Assembly: GCA_007922225.1 (NCBI GenBank)
Contig: ML680097.1
Location: forward strand, 1 to 64,000
Direction: 5' to 3'
Source of the DNA: Emydura subglobosa
Lineage: Eukaryota; Chordata; Testudines; Chelidae
Length of the DNA stretch: 64,000 bases
Part shown: positions 57,232-64,000 of the stretch, piece after piece
Layout of the letters: every line of letters begins with the position of its first letter
Numbering within the stretch: position 1 is the stretch's first letter
Notes under the pieces: model-generated
Told to the model about the DNA's origin: nothing
What the model saw: only the letters and a program-made list of their open reading frames with translations
Database searches by the model: none
Translations under genes and position numbers: made by a program

Positions 57232-57655
57232 GCTGGAGCACATGACTTATGAGGAGAGGCTGAGGGAGCTAGACTTGTTTAGTTTGCAGAAGAGAAGAAT
57301 GAGGAGGGATTTGATAGCAGCCTTTAACTACCTGAAAGGGGGTTCCAGGGAGGATGGGGCTAGGCTGTTCTCGGTGGTGGCAGATGACAGAACTAGGAGC
57401 AATGGTCTCAAGTTGCAGTGGGGAAGGTTTAGGTTGGATATTAGGAAAAAGTTTTTCACTAGGAGGGTGGTGAAGCACTGGAATAGGTTACCTAGGGAGG
57501 TGGTGGAATCTCCATCCTTAGACGTTTTTAAGGTGCAGCTTGACAAAGCCCTGGCTGGGATGGTTTAGTTGGGGTTGGTCCTGCTTTGAGAAGGGGTTTG
57601 GACTAGATGACCTCCTGAGGTCCCTTCCAACCCTCATCTTCTATGATTCTATGAG
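57232..57655 (+). mobile_element. CR1 LINE 3' fragment, second copy
   Basis: Open for about 108 codons (57242-57568): [20 protein letters not shown], ending [12 protein letters not shown]. It ends with the CR1 tail 'ttctatgattctatg'. It belongs to the same subfamily as the copy at 9.7-10.4 kb. Confidence 0.85.
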
Positions 57656-58055
57656 AGAAAAGATTGAAAAAACTGGGTCTGTTTAATCTGATAAGACTGA
57701 GGGGGAGGAGGGACATGATAACCATCTTCAAGTACGTAAAAGGTTGTTATAAAGAGAAAGGTGATAAATTGTTCTTCTTAACCACTAAGAACAGGATTAG
57801 AACCGATGGGCTTAAATTGCAGCAAGGGAGCTTTAGGTTAGACATTACAAAAAAACTTCTTAACTGTAAGGTTAGTTAAGCACTGAAACAAATTACCTAG
57901 TAAATTGTGGAAGCTCCATCACAGGAAGTTTTTAAGAAGGTTAAACAAGTATCTGCCAGAGATAGTCTAGATAATACTTAATCCTGCCTTAGTGCAGGGG
58001 ATTGGACTAGATGACCTATCGAGGTCCTTTCAGGTCCTACATTTCTATGATTCGT
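57656..58055 (+). mobile_element. CR1 LINE 3' fragment, third copy
   Basis: Begins 'agattgaaaaaactgggtctgtttaatct', has NGLKLQQG-type C-terminal coding sequence, and ends 'gaggtcctttcaggtcctacatttctatgattc'. Confidence 0.85.
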
Positions 58056-58262
58056 CACTTCTGACTTCAGAGGCTCCTAGGGCTGTGAAGGCTGTTTCCA
58101 CCTAACACTGAGTAGGGTTTCCTCAGTTGCCTGCTGTTCAGACAATATTTTCTGACAGAGCTAAGTGGCATAAAGGGGAGTCCGCATGGGGCCTGGAGGA
58201 CAGTGCTAGAGCCTCAGTGATGTAGGAGGTTATGCTCTTTCTCTCTGACCCACACATAGACT

Positions 58263-58825
58263 CATAGACTCTAAGGTTAGAAGGGACCAATATGATCATC
58301 GAGTCTGACCTCCTGCACAACGCAGACTACAGAACCTCACTCATCTACTCCTGTAATAGACTCCTAACCTATGACTGAGTTATTAAAGTCATCAAATCAT
58401 AGTTTAAAAACTTTAAGGTACAGAGAATCCACCAGCAAGTGAGACTTCCCCCTTGCTACAGAGGAAGGCAAAACCCCTCCAGAGCCTTTGCTAATCTGTC
58501 CTGGGGGAAAATTCCTTCCTGACCCCAAATATGGCGATCAGTTAAACCCTGAGCATGTGGGCAAGACTCACCAGCCAGACACCCAAGAAAGAATTCTCTG
58601 TAATAACTCGGAACCCACACCATCTAACATCCTTTCACAGGCCATTGGCATATCTACCACCAGTAGTCAAAGATCAGTCAATTGCCAAACTAGACTGTTC
58701 CATCATACCATCCCCTCCATAAATTTATCAAGCTCAGTTTTGAAGCCAGCTAGGTTTTTTGGCCCTACTGCTCCCCTTGGAAGGCTATTCCAAAACTTCA
58801 CTCCTCTGATTGTTAGAAACATGAG
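58263..58825 (-). mobile_element. CR1 LINE 3' end (antisense)
   Basis: Opens with 'catagactctaaggttagaagggaccaatatgatcat' and runs about 560 bp, ending near 'ttcactcctctgattgttagaaac'. Opposite in orientation to the three CR1 copies on its left. Confidence 0.75.
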
Positions 58826-60699
58826 GAGGTTGACCCCAGTGTCCAGGAACAAAGAACATGTCAAGTTCCTAGTAGTCCAGGACTGAGATGTGTCACTGAA
58901 GCATGATACCCCTCATGGCTATTCCTATTGCTGTACAGCCAACACATTATCTCTTGATCACGGCAATGCTTAGACATGCAATCTTGACAGAGGATTTCAG
59001 GTTTAATTTCTCAAGACAGGCTGTGAGATCCTGTGAGAAAGCAAGAAGTTGGTGTCAAGATAAAGCAGAAGCAGTGTGTTCTGAGAAGAGAGCCTTTTCT
59101 TTTCTGTAGTTTCAGCAGATATGATCTTATGACACAACAGGGCCTGCTCTCTGTTTGGTTTCCTTCTTAATTTCTCACTAACATGGTTGCTGCAAGGCTC
59201 AGAATTCCAAAACTCATCCTCTTCTGATAGGCTCTGAGCCTCCATGGGAAGCTGGTGCCTTGTATTCTCTTCAGGTACATGGGACAAACTCAATGGAATA
59301 TGGAACCATGACTCTACAGCTAAAAAACTAACCTAGGAACAGATTCTGCCACCCTTAACCTATGGGGCAATTTATGCAGATAAGATACTACTATTCAACA
59401 CGAGCAAGAATCATAGAATCTGGCCCTAAGTTAACTTTGCCTGTTTGCAAATTTCCCACAAATGGATTGCAATTCCCTTGAATGTATTCATTATTCAACA
59501 TTATCCATGGAATAGTTTTACTGAATGATTTATTCAATGTTCAGTTCTCAAGGTGTTTTAACTGATTGCTTAAGTGACCTGGTCTTATTTTGAACACTTA
59601 AATTCTAGTGCATAAATACCCTATAGTTACGATTTTGATACTCACTTTTGAGGAAATCTGAGGAAAAAATGCAACAAAATAGTTGAAAAATGTTCTGTAC
59701 TCATTCAATGAAATTTTGAAATATAAAAAGTTTCAGCCAACTTTGTAGTTGCTCAAAAACTGTAAATACTTCACTGACATTTTTCTTCCCTCCATCCACC
59801 ATTTGTTGAAATGTTGTTGATTCTCCCCATGCTCCTTTTTTTTTTTTTTTGGCGGGGGGGGGGAGGATCAAAGTGTGAGGTTTCAATGCATTTTTGTCAA
59901 AAAAATTTCTGGGGAAAAAAAAACCACCAGCTCTATTATCTGCTGGTATTCCTTGGTATTCTCCAATATTCACTTTTTAAAAATTGCTCTTTCTGTACTG
60001 CTCTGTCCATATTAGAGCTATGCAATGCAGCAACTACACTGCTATTGTTATTTGAGCTAGCTTTGATCTATGTCTATCTCCTGCTTGCAGTGTGGATATT
60101 CCCTGAGTGTCACATGGCCCATATGCAGCAGTAGCAAGACCTGTAGTCTGTTCCTGCAGAAAGAGGGGTGCAGGCAGGATAATTTGAAGAGGTGTTGGCC
60201 TAGCAGATGCTCCTCACAGACACACGGTATGGGAAACACAGAAGGCTAGAACCTGCAAACCTGGGAGTGGGCCAGCAGGCATCTGAAAATTCAAGGAGAG
60301 AAGAGTTTTAAGGTCTTTCTCCATAGAAGACAGCTAGAGATAAGATGTCTTCCTAATCCTTAATAGAAATCTTTGTGCTCCACCACTGAGCAATGAGGAG
60401 TGGATGGGAGAGTCTTATATAACCAGAGCCCATACTAACAAGGACACACAGGAAAAGCCCTGTCTCATCCTCTAAATATGCATTAGGAAAATGAAAAACC
60501 GCTAAGCCCTAAGTCTTCCCACTGTCCCTACGCAATATCAGAGGATGAAACTTGAATGAAAAATCCAGTGTCTGGGCTTTAGTCTCCTGTCATTTACATC
60601 TGATTTTCACTGGAGAGACTCCAGAGTTATACCTGTATAAATAAGACCAGAATTACCTCAGTGACACTGGAGCAACCCCATTGTCTTCAAGGGCTTTAT
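58826..60699. other. Intergenic, nothing assigned
   Basis: A minus frame at 59293-59003 (96 codons) has no motif I recognise. 59830-59865 is a T-run followed by a G-run. No exon or element ends could be supported. Confidence 0.45.
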
Positions 60700-61500
60700 T
60701 CAAGAGTAACCAGGGCCCAAGCATACTTTTTTCAGGCCCAGTACAAACTTGTAACACAGGCCCCCTCCCACACACATACCACAATCCCTCATCCCAGACA
60801 TACAATCTCATGAGTCATGAAAAAAGTTTGAATTCTGAAATTACTGTTACATATTCTACATTTCTGAAAAATGCCTTCTTTGCTATTTTTGTTTAACATA
60901 ACACCTAGCCTGAGAGTCCTACAAGTTTGCTGACTATTTTGTAACTTTTGGGTCATTATAAAGGTATTATATCCTGTCAATGTCTTGATTTTTTTATTCT
61001 AATGGACCAATGTGACTGCAAACATTTTATAATTAGGCCAATTAACTTTAAAGCTTTATTTTTCTGACCTTTATCATTGCAAAATCATGAATTAGCCCAC
61101 CAAAGTCAATTTCTCTTGCAAGTTCACACTCAATAGACAAGATAGCTAGGTGGCTTAACCATTCTTGCCCCATTGTAGAACGCCTGCAGTTTTTGATGAG
61201 TGCTAGCTTGCTGAAACTTCTTTCAGCTTCTGCCACCATCACTGGCAGTATGCAAAAAAAAAAAGCGATGCACGTTTTGGCAGTTTTTCTTTGTCATCAA
61301 TTGCCAGTGCCACAGACACAGTCTCTATATTGAAATCATTTTCATCTGGATTTTGTTCATCTGCTTCCCTAGTTAGTATATTGCCTGACTGCAGAAAGGC
61401 CTCGTCTGATTTGAAAATCTGGAGGATAGATTAGTGTCCTTTAGCTTCTTTTAGTTCCCTTTCTTTTGCCTCCTTACATTTCTGGCTGCCTGATTTGTAT
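60700..61500 (-). mobile_element. hAT transposase remnant (C-terminal dimerisation domain)
   Basis: Minus frame 61242-61048 reads AEAERSFSKLALIKNCRRST, then QEWLSHLAILSIECELA and IDFGGLIHDFA, the hAT family C-terminal dimerisation domain of the ZMYM-like group. An A-run at about 61255 and frame breaks separate it from decayed sequence further right (to about 61440). It is a relic, not an evident host gene. Confidence 0.75.
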
Positions 61501-61676
61501 GTATAGCCACCACCAGACATGGCAGTATTGGGTGTGTGTGTGACTCTGAGTGAATTAGACACTTACTCACATATATTTGGGCCTGCAAATCCCACCAGAA
61601 GAAGAAGCAGCATTGGCTCCCACTGTCTTATGGTGCTTTGCTTTGCCCCTCCCACCAGCTGTCCCTCCCTCCTGCC

Positions 61677-62278
61677 TGTTGGGTATATTGTTAATTGTTG
61701 TATCCCCCTCAGGGTGGTTTAAAGTCAGAAATACAGGCCCATCGCCATCTTGGTTTGTTAAAAAGGACAGTGAGGACTCCATTTTGAGAAGCCTTCTTTA
61801 TGGGATTTCCCGCCTTTTCCAGTAGAGGGCGGGATAGACAGAGAGAGGGAACAACTGAAATCTGCCCAGCAACATTAGGGTATAAATGAAATCAAAACAG
61901 ACAGACAGTTCGGGGCTGTCCATCCCAGAGGCTCAGGCACGGGCACGGGCACCAATGTCCATCTAAGTGGCAGTGCAGATCGTGACAAAAGCGCCAGAGC
62001 CTTGAAGCCACGGATATCACTTCATTCCGGAAGGTTGAAGCCAACACCCTGTGAAATGGAGAAGAACGAATCTTAAGTATTACATCGGGACTTGGTTGGG
62101 TATATTGAGTTTTGGGGAGAACTGGAGTATACCTCCGCTGTATTATAACCCCTCCAAATGACCCTATTATTGTTAATTTATCCTACAATAAATTTGTTTT
62201 TGTTTACTTTACATAGTTTCCTGATTCATCCACTAATTACTGGGACCGATGATAGATACAGTGGGGAACCCTTAAACA
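61677..62278 (+). mobile_element. Solo LTR, 602 bp, retroviral type
   Basis: Begins TGTTGGGTATATTG and ends CCCTTAAACA. TATA box TATAAATG at 61881 and AATAAA at 62187-62192, so U3-R-U5 proportions are sensible. Flanking 5-mers CTGCC (61672-61676) and CTACC (62279-62283) differ by one base and may be the target duplication. No internal genes are adjacent. Confidence 0.6.
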
Positions 62279-64000
62279 CTACCTCTTGTATCTGCTGGTG
62301 GGTGGATTTCGGTGTTTACCCCTCTTTCCTGCTAACATGCCTATGCACAAGGAACTCTGGGACTGGTAGTTCTTGATCTTGTCACGGAGAGGAGCCCAAA
62401 TCTCTCTGTCTCTCAGTCTCAAACGACATGTCCTAGTTTAATTGCACAAGCACTCACTCTCTATTCTAGAGAAGGGCCTGGGCTGCGCCAGCAACTCCCT
62501 GTTCAGAATGTTGCTTGAGACTGCTCGAACACCGCTTCTGATTGACACCAGCAAATCTCACAAGATCTGGACAACAGATACATAGATATAGGGAAATAAG
62601 TTTCTATAAATATCCTCAGGCATGATCTACAATTTAGACTCAATTTTTTCCTCTTGGTAATGGGGGGTTGCCGCCTGGGCTGGGCCCCTCAGGGCCTCAG
62701 TAAAATGTACCCTAGCCCCCCATGTGGGGTCCCTGATAGTAACTGATTGGAACAAAGGCCTTGTCTACTCTAGGAAGGGTTTGCTAGTATGACTAAGGCT
62801 CATTCAAATGGTACCCATAGCAGATAGTCCTTCTCTCAGATTATTTCCTCTTCACACAAAACCAAAGACAAACGTTATTATTTATATTACAGCAATGTAG
62901 AAAGGCCCAGAGATCTGGACCCTCTGGGCACTGTACACACATAGTAAGAAATAGTCCCTGCCCAAAAGAACTCACAACTTAAAGAGACAAGACACCCAAA
63001 GTATGGATTGTTATCCCCATTTTACAGACAGGGAACTGAGACACAGAGAAGTGAAGTGACTTGTTCACCCCAGGGTGGGATTAACCTTTTGTGGGCCTCG
63101 TGCCAAACATATTTGTGGGCCCCCATGGGACATTACAGCAGGAGTGCTGGAACTTCCCCCCGTCCTGCCTCTTTCCCCCAATACCCCACCCCTCCCTGCC
63201 TCTCCCATCCAAGGCCCTGCCCGCCACTCGCTGCTCTCCTGCCTCCCCCTTCTCTGTCACTCACTCCTCTCCACCTCCCCCCACCTCAGGGGTTTAAGCA
63301 AAGTGAATGAAGTCACTGTATGCTTTGTCTTTATATATCCATATACTTCCTTTCTGACAAACGAGAAAACTTAATCTGTGGACCAACTATTCACTTGCTA
63401 GAAATGCAGGCATAAATGTAACCCTTCTGCCAGGACATCTCCTTTTGCAAGCACAGAGTTTGAGAGTAGAAAGTAAACCTTTTAATAAAAGGAAGGAAGT
63501 AACACAGCACTGGTTTCAGAAAACAGTGCAAACAGAATTCAGAAACACAATGAGCAGAAACCACCCCACCCCAGAGTACGTGGGGCATATCCTTTGCCTC
63601 TTCCTTTTTGCTTTCCCCTGCCCTACCGACTATCGTAGTTGCACTGTCCACCTCTCAGTCATGGGGATCCACCAGCCCCCTCTGCTGGCTGTCAGTCTCT
63701 TGAGGTTTCCCAGTTCCTTTAGCAACTTCAGCTCTAGTGAGCTCAGCTTTCAGTGAGTTCAGCTCTAGGGAGTTCACCTCCCAGTGATTTCAGCTTTCAC
63801 TTCATGGGAAAACCCTCTGCTGACACAGGAGCATTATTCCTGCTTTTAATAAAACAAAATATTTCAAGAAGAATCATTAATTCTACCTTTTAACAGTGGG
63901 AGGAGATAGTCAATCCATGCCTGAGGGCAGTCCTTGGTTAGGGCTGGTGCAGGACTCTGCACTTGTCCTTGTTGAACCTCATCAGATTTCTTTTGGCCCA
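62279..64000. other. Intergenic; MIR/L2 pieces only
   Basis: 62880-63072 holds a reversed MIR/L2 piece ('ttattatttatattacagcaatgtagaaaggc ... ccccattttacagacagggaactgag'). 63072-63130 ('gggattaaccttttgtgggcc') resembles a hAT end. 63160-63290 is C/T-rich. The last 50 bp ('ctctgcacttgtccttgttgaacctcatcagatttc') read as an antisense CR1 that runs off the right edge. No gene recognised. Confidence 0.5.

Overview
The window looks like vertebrate nuclear DNA from a sauropsid, most likely a turtle. The grounds are many CR1 LINE copies of several subfamilies on both strands, old MIR/L2-type SINE pieces, a two-gene PIF/Harbinger transposon, hAT and Harbinger MITEs, several solo-LTR-like segments, and intron-rich genes with immune-receptor domains. 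No promoter, CpG island or RNA gene is certain. The species call is an inference from repeat content.

Left part (1-8.3 kb, minus strand): six exons of a type II C-type lectin best matched to CLEC4G (LSECtin). They are one transmembrane exon, three 63-bp neck exons, one 90-bp neck exon and the first 152-bp lectin-domain exon, all in phase 1. The remaining lectin exons lie off the left edge, and the cytoplasmic first exon was not found. Around and inside it are CR1 fragments, hAT MITEs and a TIR element split by a CR1 insertion.

Middle (8.3-32.7 kb): mostly repeats and unassigned DNA. It includes an RTE-like retrotransposon remnant, TIR elements and LTR-like segments. A decayed plus-strand adhesion-GPCR paralogue at 24.6-26.4 kb keeps one EGF-like exon, one GAIN exon and the C-terminal tail exon; the 7TM exons are gone and two splice acceptors read GG where the intact gene has AG.

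Main gene (32.76-53.14 kb, minus strand): I could assemble a 15-exon gene whose splice sites and phases all agree, giving one open frame of 1,041 residues. It encodes a signal peptide, a single-exon IgGFc-binding domain (FCGBP N-terminal type) of about 400 residues, a GAIN domain with an intact GPS (cleavage motif H-L-S), seven transmembrane helices of the ADGRE (EMR/CD97) type and a short tail. No EGF module is seen in it. An FCGBP-type ectodomain on an ADGRE body is the most striking content of the window. Intron 2 holds a 3.95-kb Harbinger element with its Myb/SANT gene (one stop) and a broken DDE transposase. An LTR-like segment appears to end within about 10 bp of the receptor's stop codon.

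Right part (53.5-64 kb): a pile-up of plus-strand CR1 copies with a 309-bp hAT MITE inserted (perfect 8-bp target duplication), another CR1, a hAT transposase remnant with dimerisation domain, a solo LTR with TATA and AATAAA, and MIR/L2 pieces. A CLEC4G-type lectin near an ADGRE-type cluster recalls human 19p13, where both families occur, so the arrangement may be an old immune-receptor neighbourhood.
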